A DNA stretch of 43,521 bases from an uncultured Veillonellaceae bacterium (GTDB lineage Bacteria > Bacillota > Negativicutes > Selenomonadales > Selenomonadaceae). Location: positions 1 through 43,521 of the forward strand of contig OMWS01000062.1 of NCBI GenBank assembly GCA_900314825.1. The letters run 5' to 3'. The notes under the pieces are model-generated. The model worked only from the letters and a program-made list of their open reading frames with translations. It was not told the DNA's origin and made no database searches. The position numbers and the translations under genes are program-made. Positions 24,963 to 32,927 of this stretch are shown here, one piece after another. Position 1 is the stretch's first letter. Every line of letters starts with the position of its first letter.

Positions 24963-26162
24963 TTAGCAGTACTTCGGCAGCACATCATCGATCATCGACA
25001 AAACTTCATCGACCTGCTCCTCCGTGATGATGAGCGGCGGGATGAAGCGCAGGACGTTGCCTGCCGTGCAATTGATGATTGCGCCTTTCGCAAGCACGTC
25101 GTTGACGATGTCGCGGCCGGGAATCGTGAGCTCCGCGCCGAGGATGAGGCCTGTGCCGCGCACTTCTTTGATGAGCGTCGGATATTTTTCCTGGAGCTTG
25201 AGGAGCTGTGCCTTGAAGTAGCTGCCGACGGTCTCGACGTGCTGCAAGAATTCTGGCTGCGGCACGGTGTCGAGGACGACGTTCGCGGCCGCGCAGGCGA
25301 GCGGGTTGCCGCCGAACGTCGTGCCGTGGTCGCCGGGCTTCATGGTGCTCGCGACGGCGTCCGTCGTGAGGAACGCGCCGATCGGCACGCCGCCCGCAAG
25401 GCCTTTCGCGAGCGTCACGACATCGGGCTTCACACCATATTTTTCATAGGCGAAGAACTTTCCGGAGCGTCCGATGCCCGCCTGGATCTCGTCGAAGATG
25501 AGCAGTGCGTGATATTTGTCGCAAAGCTTTCGCACGCCTTCAAGATAGCCGGGCGCCGGCGTGTAGACGCCGCCCTCGCCCTGGATCGTCTCGAGCAGCA
25601 CGGCGCACGTCTTGTCGCTCATCATGGATTCAAGTTCCGCGAGGTCGTTGTAATGGACGTAGGTAAAGCCGTCCGGCAGCGGCCCGAAACCTTCGTGATA
25701 GTGCGGCTGCCCCGTCGCCGTCAGCGTCGCGATCGTGCGGCCGTGGAAGCTGTTCCACGCGCTGATGATCTGCGATTTTTCCGGATCGAGGCTGTGCGCG
25801 TATTTGCGCGCGACCTTGATCGCGCCCTCGTTCGCCTCCGCGCCGGAGTTGCCGAAGAACGCCTTGTCGAGGCCGGAGAGCTTCACGAGCTTCGCGGCCG
25901 CGTCGGCCTGCGCGCGCGTGTAGTAGAGGTTCGAGCAATGGATCATCTTGCGCGCCTGATGCGCGATGGCCGTGACGAGCGGCGGATAATCATGGCCGAG
26001 CACGTTGACGGCGATGCCGCCGAGGAAATCGAGGTACTTGTTGCCGTCGATGTCATACGCATACGGCCCTTCGCCATGGTCGAGGACGATCTTGTAACGC
26101 GAGAAGACCGGCAGGTACGCGCCCGCGTCTTCATCAAAAACCTTTTGATCAGATTCTGTCAT
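24963..26162 (-). CDS. argD: Acetylornithine aminotransferase
   Basis: A 399-residue class III PLP aminotransferase that converts N-acetylglutamate semialdehyde to N-acetylornithine. Marks are FFGNSGAEANE, SFHGRT, IFDEIQAGIGRSG, and the PLP lysine in TLAKGLAGG (Lys253). Context in argCJBDF distinguishes it from 4-aminobutyrate or succinylornithine enzymes. The start MTESDQK at 26162 is eight bases after AGGAG; a Met two codons earlier is too close to the site. Confidence 0.95.
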   Translation of the reverse strand: MTESDQKVFDEDAGAYLPVFSRYKIVLDHGEGPYAYDIDGNKYLDFLGGIAVNVLGHDYPPLVTAIAHQARKMIHCSNLYYTRAQADAAAKLVKLSGLDKAFFGNSGAEANEGAIKVARKYAHSLDPEKSQIISAWNSFHGRTIATLTATGQPHYHEGFGPLPDGFTYVHYNDLAELESMMSDKTCAVLLETIQGEGGVYTPAPGYLEGVRKLCDKYHALLIFDEIQAGIGRSGKFFAYEKYGVKPDVVTLAKGLAGGVPIGAFLTTDAVASTMKPGDHGTTFGGNPLACAAANVVLDTVPQPEFLQHVETVGSYFKAQLLKLQEKYPTLIKEVRGTGLILGAELTIPGRDIVNDVLAKGAIINCTAGNVLRFIPPLIITEEQVDEVLSMIDDVLPKYC

Positions 26163-26185
26163 ATGCATGACTCCTTTGCTGGTAA

Positions 26186-26347
26186 GCCTCCCCCTCTGGG
26201 GGAGGTGCCGAGCGAATGCGAGGCGGATAAGCAGACGCACGGCGCTTTAGCGCCGATGCGGTCGCTTATGCCGCTTGCGGCGTGAATATTGTTACGCCGC
26301 TACCCTCTCCGACCCCTTCGGGGCCACCTCCCCCAGAGGGGGAGGCG
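26186..26347. repeat. Family B mosaic hairpin element between argB and argD
   Basis: A 162-base element with the same order of parts as 8659-8898: left hairpin, GCCGAGCGAATGCGAGGC, GGATAAGCAGACGCACGGCG, a GGCGCTTTAGCGCC hairpin, one (not two) copies of the 34-base unit, then ACCCTCTCCGACCCCTTCGG and the right hairpin ending GGGGGAGGCG. It fills nearly all of the gap inside the arg cluster. Confidence 0.85.
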
Positions 26348-26356
26348 TATAGCGAG

Positions 26357-27241
26357 TTAGCGTTCTACTTGCGTCCCAATACCTTTGGAGGTCAGAAGCT
26401 CCAACAAAATCGCGTGCGGCAGGCGGCCGTCGATGATGTGGGCTTTGCCCGCGCCGGCGTCGAGCGCGCGCAGGCACGCTTCGATCTTCGGGATCATGCC
26501 GCCGCTGATGATGCCGTCCTTGATGTACGCCTTCGCTTCGCTCGCCGAGAGCGCCGAGATGAACGTGCTCTTGTCGTGGTAGTCCTTGTAGACGCCTTCG
26601 ATGTCCGTGAGGAGCAGCAGCTTCTCCGCTTCGAGCGCACCGGCGATCTCCGCCGCGACGTAGTCGGCGTTGATGTTGTAGCTCGCGCCGTCCTCGTCGA
26701 CGCCGATCGGCGCGATGACGGGGATGTAGTCGCCGTCGAGCAAATCATCGAGCAGTCCTGTGTCGACGTGCTCGACCTGGCCGACGTAGCCGATGTCGAC
26801 TTTCTTCGTGTCATCGCCGTCGTAGACCGTCGCGAGTTTCTTCTTCGCTTGGATGAGGCCGGCGTCCTTGCCCGAGATGCCGACGGCGCGCACGCCGCGA
26901 TGGTTCAAGAGATTCACGATTTCGGAATTGACCTTGCCATCGAGCACCATTTCCGCGATCTCGACGGTCTCTTCGTCCGTCACGCGCAAGCCGGAAACGA
27001 ACGACGTCTCTTTGCCGACTTTTTTGAGGAAGCCCGTGATCTCCGGGCCGCCGCCGTGGATGATGACGGGGCGCACGCCGACGTATTTGAGGAGCGCGAT
27101 GTCTTCCATGACGTTCTCTTTGAGCTCGTCACGGATCATCGCGTTGCCGCCGTACTTGATGACAACCGTCTTGCCGTAAAATGCCTGGATGTACGGCAGC
27201 GCCTCGACGAGGATGGCGGCCTGGTCTTCAGGAGAAAACAT
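26357..27241 (-). CDS. argB: Acetylglutamate kinase
   Basis: A 294-residue amino-acid kinase that phosphorylates N-acetylglutamate, usually the point of arginine feedback control. Visible are VVIKYGGNAM, PVIIHGGGPEI, SGLRVTDEET, ISGKDAG, YNINADYVAAEIAGAL and GGMIPKIEACLRAL. The N-terminal helix before the first strand (PEDQAAILVEALPYIQAFYGK) is the extension found in arginine-inhibited hexameric forms, so feedback inhibition is plausible. The start at 27241 follows GAGGTG and lies 16 bases after argJ. Confidence 0.96.
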   Translation of the reverse strand: MFSPEDQAAILVEALPYIQAFYGKTVVIKYGGNAMIRDELKENVMEDIALLKYVGVRPVIIHGGGPEITGFLKKVGKETSFVSGLRVTDEETVEIAEMVLDGKVNSEIVNLLNHRGVRAVGISGKDAGLIQAKKKLATVYDGDDTKKVDIGYVGQVEHVDTGLLDDLLDGDYIPVIAPIGVDEDGASYNINADYVAAEIAGALEAEKLLLLTDIEGVYKDYHDKSTFISALSASEAKAYIKDGIISGGMIPKIEACLRALDAGAGKAHIIDGRLPHAILLELLTSKGIGTQVER

Positions 27242-27257
27242 ATTGGAACACCTCAGA

Positions 27258-28469
27258 TCACGTGTGATATTCGCCGTTGATCTTCACGTACTCGTACGAG
27301 AAGTCGCACGAGAAGACCGTGGCTTCTGCGTCGCCGTCCGCGAGGTCGACGTCGATGACGATGTCATGCTCCGCCATGACTTTCGCGAGCGCATCCTTGT
27401 CCGCGCCTGCGCCGACACCATGCGCGTAGACGGGGATGCCGCCAAAGGACACGACCGTCTTCTCGGGGTCCATCGGCACGCCGGCATAGCCGACCGCGCA
27501 GATGACGCGGCCCCAGTTCGGGTCTTCGCCAAAGAATGCCGTCTTGACGAGCGGGCTGTTCGCGACCGCCATGCCGACAGCTTTCGCGTCCGCGAACGTT
27601 TTCGTGCCATGCACGTGGATCTTCAAGAATTTCGTCGCGCCTTCGCCGTCGGCTGCAATGCGTTCGGCCATGCCCTCGGAGATGGCATGCAGTGTCTCGA
27701 CAACCTTGTCGTAGTCCGCATTTTTCTCCGTGATCTTCGCATTGCCGGCTTCGCCGTTTGCGAGCACGATGACCATGTCGTTCGTGCTCATGTCGCCGTC
27801 GATGGAAATCATGTTGAACGTCGTCTCGACAACGGTCGAGAGCGCTTCTTGCAAGAGTTTCTGGTCGATGGCGAGGTCTGTCGTGATGTAGCAGAGCATC
27901 GTCGCCATGTTCGGACGGATCATGCCGGAGCCTTTCGCGATGGCGCCGAAGCGGACTTCCTTGCCATCGATGGTAATGGATGTCGAGCAGGATTTCGTAT
28001 GCGTATCCGTCGTGATGATGGCATTGGCCGCCGCTTCGCTGCCGTCCGGCGAGAGCTCGCTGACCGCCTGCTTCACGCCCGCTTCCACTTTTTCCATCGG
28101 CAGAGGCACGCCGATGACGCCCGTCGAGCCGACGATAACGTCGAGCGGCTCGCAGCCGAGCGCCGCGGCCGCAACGGCCTGCGTCTTCGCCGCATCCGCG
28201 TCACCGACCGCGCCCGTGCACGCATTCGCGCAGCCGGAGTTCGAGACGACGGCATGCGCCGTGCCCGTGGCCGCGACCTTCTTCGAGGCGTAGACCGGCG
28301 CTGCCGCGACCTGGTTCTGCGTGAACGTGCCGGCAACCGCCGCCTCCGTCTTCGTGTAGATGACGGCGAGGTCGGGGTTGCCGCTTTTCTTGATGCCGGC
28401 CTTCACGCCCGCGGCTGTGAAGCCTTTCGGGAACGTGACGCCGAGTTTTGCATTTTTTTCGGAAAACAT
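27258..28469 (-). CDS. argJ: Bifunctional glutamate N-acetyltransferase / ornithine acetyltransferase
   Basis: A 403-residue Ntn-type enzyme that transfers acetyl between N-acetylornithine and glutamate, giving the cyclic pathway. The precursor is cut autocatalytically in KGSGMIRPNMATML between Ala189 and Thr190; Thr190 becomes the nucleophile of the beta chain. GCANACTG and STGVIG near residues 80-118 form the oxyanion-hole region. Whether it also uses acetyl-CoA (bifunctional) cannot be seen, but no argA or argE is in the cluster. It is 65 bases after argC. Confidence 0.96.
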   Translation of the reverse strand: MFSEKNAKLGVTFPKGFTAAGVKAGIKKSGNPDLAVIYTKTEAAVAGTFTQNQVAAAPVYASKKVAATGTAHAVVSNSGCANACTGAVGDADAAKTQAVAAAALGCEPLDVIVGSTGVIGVPLPMEKVEAGVKQAVSELSPDGSEAAANAIITTDTHTKSCSTSITIDGKEVRFGAIAKGSGMIRPNMATMLCYITTDLAIDQKLLQEALSTVVETTFNMISIDGDMSTNDMVIVLANGEAGNAKITEKNADYDKVVETLHAISEGMAERIAADGEGATKFLKIHVHGTKTFADAKAVGMAVANSPLVKTAFFGEDPNWGRVICAVGYAGVPMDPEKTVVSFGGIPVYAHGVGAGADKDALAKVMAEHDIVIDVDLADGDAEATVFSCDFSYEYVKINGEYHT

Positions 28470-28509
28470 GGATGAACCTCCTATGAATAGGTTACAGGAT
28501 AAGAATCAC

Positions 28510-28530
28510 GCCTCCCCCAGAGGGGGAGCC
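28510..28530. repeat. Single C-rich hairpin (family B arm) between argC and argJ
   Basis: CTCCCCCAGAGGGGGAG forms a seven-base stem with a three-base loop, extended by GCC on both sides. It lies five bases past the argC stop and has no U-tract, so attenuation rather than full termination is the most it would do. It matches the terminal hairpins of the longer family B elements. Confidence 0.7.
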
Positions 28531-28534
28531 GTAA

Positions 28535-29578
28535 TTAGGGGTACATGGGAACAACATCCAACGCTGTTTTTTCTGGGAAGCCGCAGGCGATGTTGAAATT
28601 CTGCACGGCCTGCCCTGCCGCGCCTTTGACGAGGTTGTCGATGGCCGACAGCACGATGACGCGGTGCGTGCGCTCGTCGATGTGCCACGCGATGTCGCAG
28701 AAATTCGATCCGCGCACCTCTTTCGTCGAGGGATAGCCATTCCTTCCGAGCAGGCGGATGAAGAATTCCTTGCCATACTGCCGTTCGAACGCCGCATCGA
28801 CGAGCTCGGGCGTGGCGTTTCCTTTCAACGTCGCATAACACGTCGCGAGGATGCCGCGCCCCATCGGGACGAGGTGCGGCGTGAAGTTGATGATGGTCTG
28901 CTCGCCGAGGAGGCGTCCGACTTCCTGCTCGATCTCCGGCGTGTGGCGGTGATGGCAGGCATTGTACGCGCGGAAATTGTCGTAGAGCTCAGGGAAATGA
29001 TTGCCAAGCTTCGGCCCGCGCCCTGCGCCCGTCACGCCGGACTTCGCGTCGACGATGATCGTCTGCGGGTCGATGAGGTGCGCGGCGGCGAGCGGCGCGA
29101 GCGCGAGGATGCTCGCTGTCGTGAAGCAGCCGGCATTGCCGATGATCTTCGCATTCTTGATCTCGCCGCGATGGAGCTCGGCAAGGCCGTAGACACGTGG
29201 CGCATCTTTATACGTATGCGGCACGTGATACCACGCTTCATACGTCTCCGTGTCGTCAAAGCGGAAATCGGCGCCGAGGTCGATGATGCGCGTCGGCATG
29301 TTCGCGAGCGCTTTGCCGACAGCCATCGCGTGGCCGTGCGGCAGGCCGATGAAGACGAAATCACTGTCCGCGCCGATGCGTTCGATATCTTTCATGCTTT
29401 CGAGCGTGAGGTCGTATCGGCCCCTGAGATGCGGATAGAGCGCGGCGATCGGCTCGCCCGTGTGGCTTTCCGATGTGATGTGGACGACGTCGGCGTGCGG
29501 ATGGTTGTAGAGGATGCGGAGGAGTTCCGCGCCTGCATACCCCGTCGCGCCGAGGACGCTGACTCGCAGCTTGTTCAT
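28535..29578 (-). CDS. argC: N-acetyl-gamma-glutamyl-phosphate reductase
   Basis: A 347-residue NADPH-dependent reductase, third step of arginine synthesis. It has an N-terminal Rossmann fold (VLGATGYAGAELLRIL), LGADFRF, and the catalytic Cys151 in GNAGCFTT; PHLVPMGRGILAT follows. The start MNKLRVSV at 29578 is seven bases after GGGAGG; the same frame runs further upstream but is not coding. It is the first gene of argCJBDFGH and directly follows the ArgR-type operator and promoter. Confidence 0.97.
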   Translation of the reverse strand: MNKLRVSVLGATGYAGAELLRILYNHPHADVVHITSESHTGEPIAALYPHLRGRYDLTLESMKDIERIGADSDFVFIGLPHGHAMAVGKALANMPTRIIDLGADFRFDDTETYEAWYHVPHTYKDAPRVYGLAELHRGEIKNAKIIGNAGCFTTASILALAPLAAAHLIDPQTIIVDAKSGVTGAGRGPKLGNHFPELYDNFRAYNACHHRHTPEIEQEVGRLLGEQTIINFTPHLVPMGRGILATCYATLKGNATPELVDAAFERQYGKEFFIRLLGRNGYPSTKEVRGSNFCDIAWHIDERTHRVIVLSAIDNLVKGAAGQAVQNFNIACGFPEKTALDVVPMYP

Positions 29579-29611
29579 AGGGTTGCCTCCCTTGAAACGA
29601 TGATGTTGATA

Positions 29612-29641
29612 ATTATACAACTTCCATGCATAAAAATGCAA
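29612..29641 (-). promoter_or_regulatory. Predicted promoter of the arg cluster (argC)
   Basis: On the minus strand TTGCAT (29636-29641), 18 bases and TATAAT (29612-29617). Transcription would begin about 25-30 bases before argC. The -35 and spacer are covered by the ARG box described separately. Confidence 0.75.
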
Positions 29642-29642
29642 G
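29625..29642. promoter_or_regulatory. ArgR/AhrC-type operator (ARG box)
   Basis: CATGCATAAAAATGCAAG differs at only one position from the Bacillus-type ARG box consensus CATGAATAAAAATKCAAK. It overlaps the argC -35 and spacer, the expected place for arginine-dependent repression. It is also about 24 bases upstream of the -10 of the divergent transglycosylase gene. No ArgR gene lies in the window. Confidence 0.8.
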
Positions 29643-29665
29643 TGGTTTTTAGATCCAGAATCGTA

Positions 29666-29671
29666 TATAAT
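29666..29671 (+). promoter_or_regulatory. Predicted -10 element of the GT51 transglycosylase gene
   Basis: TATAAT at 29666-29671, about 30 bases before the start codon. The -35 (TGGTTT, 17 bases upstream) is weak. It is divergent from the argC promoter with the ARG box between. Confidence 0.55.
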
Positions 29672-29701
29672 GGAAAGGATTGCAGAAAGGATGCTCGATG
29701 T

Positions 29702-30547
29702 ATGAAAAAAACCGCTCGTCGGCGGCAGTTCCGGCCGCTGCGTTTTCTCGCGTTCCTCCTGATCGTCTTCGCCGTTCCGTTCTTTCTCATGGGCGGCCTT
29801 GCGATCTTCTCGCCGCGCACATGGCAGGGCGTCGGAGATTTTTTGCCCGCGCTGCCGAAGCAAATGCCGGCTGCGCTTGCTGCCAACGATTCCAGCATGT
29901 TGCCGGAAACCGCTTCGCAGCGCCTCTCCCGCATCATCTTCCTGCGGCGCGCCGTCAACAGCCGCGTGGACCGCACGGACTTCGTCGCGATCGACAAGAT
30001 GTCAGAAGACCTCGTGCATGCCGTCGTCGCCGTCGAAGACCGGCGCTTTTATGAGCATCACGGCGTCGATGTCACGGGCGTCGCGCGCGCGGCGCTCGTG
30101 AACCTCCAGTACGGCGAGATCGAGGAAGGCGCGAGCACGATCACGCAGCAGCTCGTCAAAAATCTCTTTCTCTCGCAAGACCAGACGCTCGCGCGCAAAG
30201 CCGAGGAAGTCGTGCTCGCGCTCGACATGGAGGCAAATTACTCGAAAGACGAAATCCTCGAGCTCTACCTCAACACGATTTATTACGGCTCGGGCTTCTA
30301 TGGGCTGGCGGCCGCGAGCGACGGCTATTTCGGCAAGGCGCCCCGTGACCTCGCGCTGCCGGAAGCCGCGATGATCGCCGGCATCCCGAACGCGCCGTCG
30401 CTCTACTCGCCGTATGAGGATTTCATCCTCGCGAAGAAGCGGCAGATCGTCGTGCTCGACGCGATGGTGGCAGCAGGCTACATCTCGACGGACCTCGCGG
30501 AAGATGCGAAGATCAAGCCGATTTCGCTCGTGCACGTCAAGAAATGA
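29702..30547 (+). CDS. Monofunctional GT51 peptidoglycan glycosyltransferase
   Basis: A 281-residue membrane-anchored transglycosylase that polymerises lipid II into glycan strands. A basic N-terminus and one transmembrane helix (about 13-35) precede the GT51 domain. The first catalytic Glu is in VEDRRFYEHHG (Glu112); GASTITQQLVKNLFLS and the second Glu region ILELYLNTIYYGSGFYG follow. There is no transpeptidase domain, so it resembles MtgA/MGT rather than a class A PBP. The ATG at 29702 follows AAAGGA by ten bases. It is the only plus-strand gene, divergent from argC and convergent with the secreted protein gene. The frame is open far upstream, but that part is antisense to argC. Confidence 0.93.
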   Translation: MKKTARRRQFRPLRFLAFLLIVFAVPFFLMGGLAIFSPRTWQGVGDFLPALPKQMPAALAANDSSMLPETASQRLSRIIFLRRAVNSRVDRTDFVAIDKMSEDLVHAVVAVEDRRFYEHHGVDVTGVARAALVNLQYGEIEEGASTITQQLVKNLFLSQDQTLARKAEEVVLALDMEANYSKDEILELYLNTIYYGSGFYGLAAASDGYFGKAPRDLALPEAAMIAGIPNAPSLYSPYEDFILAKKRQIVVLDAMVAAGYISTDLAEDAKIKPISLVHVKK

Positions 30548-30570
30548 TGTTGCCCCCACGGGAGAGCACA

Positions 30571-30618
30571 CAAAAAGGGACGATTGCAGATGGTGTTTCT
30601 GCAATCGCCCCCTTTTTG
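30571..30618. terminator. Bidirectional intrinsic terminator
   Basis: A long stem, AAAAAGGG.CGATTGCAGA paired with TCTGCAATCG.CCCTTTTT, sits between two convergent genes and ends in T-runs on both strands. It serves the transglycosylase on the plus strand and abuts the stop codon of the secreted protein gene on the minus strand. Confidence 0.88.
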
Positions 30619-31203
30619 TCATTTCTTGTCTTTCTTCTCGGCTTTCGCGTTCGCTTTCTGCTGTTCGTCAATGGAACGGTCAAAGTTCTTGTAGAATTGT
30701 TCGCAGAAGTTCTGATACGTGTGGACGTTGTCGCCCTCCGAGCGGTTCGCCTGGATCTGGTACGTGTAGAGGAGTTCGTTCGTGCCAGCTTTGTAAACGT
30801 CGAAGAAGAACGACGTGCGGCTGTCGTTCGCGACCGTCAGCACGACGTACGCGTCCGCATAGTCCGCAACGTTTTCTTTCAGCGCTTTCGTTGCCTGACG
30901 GCGATTGAGCGCGAGGATGTCGATGTTCTTGTCCGTCTTGATGCTTTCGGCGATGGCCGGATAGCCGATGACGTACATGCGCGTGACTTTCGCGGAAGAC
31001 GACTCGATCTCGATGAGCTGGTCGAGCGTCGGCGCGAGCTTGTCGTTCGCGATGTAGTACGGGCGGTTGAGCGCGAGGCGATGGATGCCCGTGATGTCTG
31101 CGCCCTCCATGACCGTGGACTTGTCGGCATTCGCGAACGCGACAGCACACGTGCTCACGAGGAGCATGGACAGGACGCAAAGAATGCGGATGAGTTTTTT
31201 CAT
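30619..31203 (-). CDS. Secreted protein of unknown function
   Basis: A 194-residue protein that I do not recognise. Residues 1-23 are a signal peptide (MKKLIRILCVLSMLLVSTCA then AFA), with no lipobox at the cleavage site, so periplasmic or secreted. The mature part has mixed alpha/beta character with two hydrophobic strand-like blocks (ADAYVVLTVAND and SFFFDVYKAGTNELLYTYQI) and an ALNRRQATKAL helix. A Lys/Ala/Gln-rich charged tail (QQKANAKAEKKDKK) ends it. The alternating strand pattern faintly recalls CsgG/LpoB-like periplasmic domains, but that is only an impression. The start at 31203 follows GGAGG by ten bases. It converges on the peptidoglycan transglycosylase gene. Confidence 0.85.
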   Translation of the reverse strand: MKKLIRILCVLSMLLVSTCAVAFANADKSTVMEGADITGIHRLALNRPYYIANDKLAPTLDQLIEIESSSAKVTRMYVIGYPAIAESIKTDKNIDILALNRRQATKALKENVADYADAYVVLTVANDSRTSFFFDVYKAGTNELLYTYQIQANRSEGDNVHTYQNFCEQFYKNFDRSIDEQQKANAKAEKKDKK

Positions 31204-31256
31204 GGAATGAAATCCTCCAGTCTCTCTGATTTTTGAAGTTCTTTTTTTATTTCGAC

Positions 31257-31276
31257 GCAGGATGGAAAAATCCTGC
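31257..31276. terminator. Hairpin following sdaAA
   Basis: GCAGGAT-GGAAAA-ATCCTGC, a perfect seven-base stem six bases past the sdaAA stop. The minus-strand downstream sequence is GTCGAAATAAAAAA without a U-tract, so it is an atypical terminator at best. Confidence 0.4.
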
Positions 31277-31282
31277 TTTGCT

Positions 31283-32161
31283 TCACGAATGTTTCGGATA
31301 AATCTGCGCGGCGAGCGCACGTCCGCGTTCCGTCGCGGCGAGGCCGCCCTCGGCCGTCTCGCGGATCGCGGCCGGCATGGAGCGGCCGATCGCGTCCATG
31401 GCGGCGATGACGTCGTCGCACGGGATGACGGAGCGGATGCCCGCGAGCGTCATGTCGGCCGCGAGCGTCGCGTGCACGGCGCAAAAACCGTTGCGCTTGA
31501 CGCACGGCACTTCGACGAGGCCGGCGACAGGATCACAGGCGAGCCCCAAGAGATTCTTGATGGCGAGCGCGCAGGCATTCGCGATGTCCTGTGGCGTCCC
31601 GCCAGCGAGCTCGACGAGCGCCGCCGCCGCCATGCCCGCCGCCGTGCCGCATTCGGCTTGGCAGCCGCCCTCGGCACCGGCGATGCTCGCATTCTGGTCG
31701 ATGACCATGCCGATGCCCGCCGCCGTGAAGAGCGCGAGCACGATTGCGTCGTCTGCATAGCCGCGCTGCTCCTGTGCCGCGCAAAGGACCGCCGGCATGA
31801 TGCCGCAGCTGCCTGCCGTCGGGCAGGCGACAATGCGTCCCATCGTCGCATTGACTTCGCTGACGCCGACGGCATAGGCTGCCGTGCGCAGGGCGATCTC
31901 GCCGAGGTAGCCTTCCGTGCGGTGCGCGTAGAGCTTTTCCGCGTCGCCGCCCGTGAGGCCGCTCGCGGAGTGCGCTTCGTTTTCGATGCCGCGCTGGACG
32001 GAGGCCTTCATGACCTCCCAGTTGCGCGCCATGTCCGCGAGGAGCGCCGTGCGCGGACGCTGGGCGTCGTGCTGCTCTTTCGCGAGCACGATGTCATGGA
32101 TCAGCACCGCTTTTTCGTCCGCGAGCCGCACGAGGTCGCTGATGGTGTTGAACGCAATCAT
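31283..32161 (-). CDS. sdaAA: L-serine dehydratase, iron-sulfur-dependent, alpha subunit
   Basis: A 292-residue catalytic subunit that deaminates L-serine to pyruvate and ammonia using a [4Fe-4S] cluster, with no PLP. Marks are GRIVACPTAGSCGIMPAVL, AEGGCQAECGTAAGMAAAAL and LACDPVAGLVEVPCVKRN, which supply the cluster cysteines. The enzyme is oxygen-sensitive, in keeping with PFOR and anaerobic cobalamin synthesis. The start at 32161 follows GGGAGG, 12 bases after sdaAB. In anaerobes of this kind it links serine breakdown to pyruvate. Confidence 0.95.
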   Translation of the reverse strand: MIAFNTISDLVRLADEKAVLIHDIVLAKEQHDAQRPRTALLADMARNWEVMKASVQRGIENEAHSASGLTGGDAEKLYAHRTEGYLGEIALRTAAYAVGVSEVNATMGRIVACPTAGSCGIMPAVLCAAQEQRGYADDAIVLALFTAAGIGMVIDQNASIAGAEGGCQAECGTAAGMAAAALVELAGGTPQDIANACALAIKNLLGLACDPVAGLVEVPCVKRNGFCAVHATLAADMTLAGIRSVIPCDDVIAAMDAIGRSMPAAIRETAEGGLAATERGRALAAQIYPKHS

Positions 32162-32173
32162 GTAGTTCCTCCC

Positions 32174-32839
32174 CTACCCGATCGGCGGAATGCTGAACGC
32201 GTTTTCGACGTCGTAGACTTCCTGGCATTCCTCGACGACTTCGTCGGCCGGCATGTCGTCGAGCTCCATGATCATCATGGCCGTCTCGCCGCGGTTCTGC
32301 CGGCTGACGCGCATGAAGGCGATGTTGACTTCATAGCGCGAAAGGATTTCCGTGACGCGGGCGATGACGCCGGGACGGTCGTGATGCACGACGATGAGCG
32401 CCGGATATGCGCCCGTGAGCGCGACTTCATAGCCGTCGATGTTCGTGATGAGGATGTTGCCGCCGCCGACGGACGCGCCGCGCAGATGGACGACGCGCCC
32501 GGTCACGCTGATGAGGCGGATGACGGCTGTATTCGGATGCGCGCCCTTGAGGTCCACAGGATGGAGGCGGACGTCGAGACCTTGTTTTTGCGCGATCGCG
32601 AGAGAATCGCGGATGCGCTCGTCATCTTGGTGAAAACCGAGGATGCCGGCGACGAGCGCCTTGTCCGTGCCATGGCCGCGATACGTCTGCGCAAACGAGC
32701 CCGCGAGGTCGATGTCGGCGCGCACGGGCACTTCGCCGAGCACGGCGCGCGCCATGAGGCCGAGCCGCACAGCGCCGGCCGTATGCGAGCTCGACGGCCC
32801 GATCATGACAGGGCCGACGATGTCGAAAACGCCATGCAT
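32174..32839 (-). CDS. sdaAB: L-serine dehydratase, iron-sulfur-dependent, beta subunit
   Basis: A 221-residue partner of SdaAA. The N-terminal half (VFDIVGPVMIGPSSSHTAGAVRLG) is the serine dehydratase beta domain. The C-terminal half (about 145-221, from ALIVVHHDRPGVIARVTEIL) is an ACT domain, a small-molecule-binding regulatory fold. The start MHGVFD at 32839 is ten bases after AAAGGAGG. The dapA terminator ends only ~35 bases upstream, so little room exists for a separate promoter. Confidence 0.95.
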   Translation of the reverse strand: MHGVFDIVGPVMIGPSSSHTAGAVRLGLMARAVLGEVPVRADIDLAGSFAQTYRGHGTDKALVAGILGFHQDDERIRDSLAIAQKQGLDVRLHPVDLKGAHPNTAVIRLISVTGRVVHLRGASVGGGNILITNIDGYEVALTGAYPALIVVHHDRPGVIARVTEILSRYEVNIAFMRVSRQNRGETAMMIMELDDMPADEVVEECQEVYDVENAFSIPPIG

Positions 32840-32872
32840 GAAAGAATCGCCTCCTTTGAAAATCAAGCTCAA

Positions 32873-32914
32873 AAAAGAGGGCTGCTGCAAGGAAAACATT
32901 GCAACAGCCTCTTT
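32873..32914 (-). terminator. Intrinsic terminator after dapA
   Basis: On the minus strand CAAAGAGGCTGTTGCAA pairs with TTGCAGCAGCCCTCTTTT, ending in a T-run. It lies between the dapA stop (32928) and the sdaAB ribosome binding site. A strong stem, but sdaAB-sdaAA then needs read-through or a promoter overlapping the hairpin. Confidence 0.8.
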
Positions 32915-32927
32915 GCTGTACAAAAAA

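Noticed and set aside
28664..29701. Long N-terminal extension of the GT51 transglycosylase
   Set aside because: It is antisense to argC and crosses the argC promoter and operator; the true start at 29702 has a ribosome binding site and a membrane anchor.
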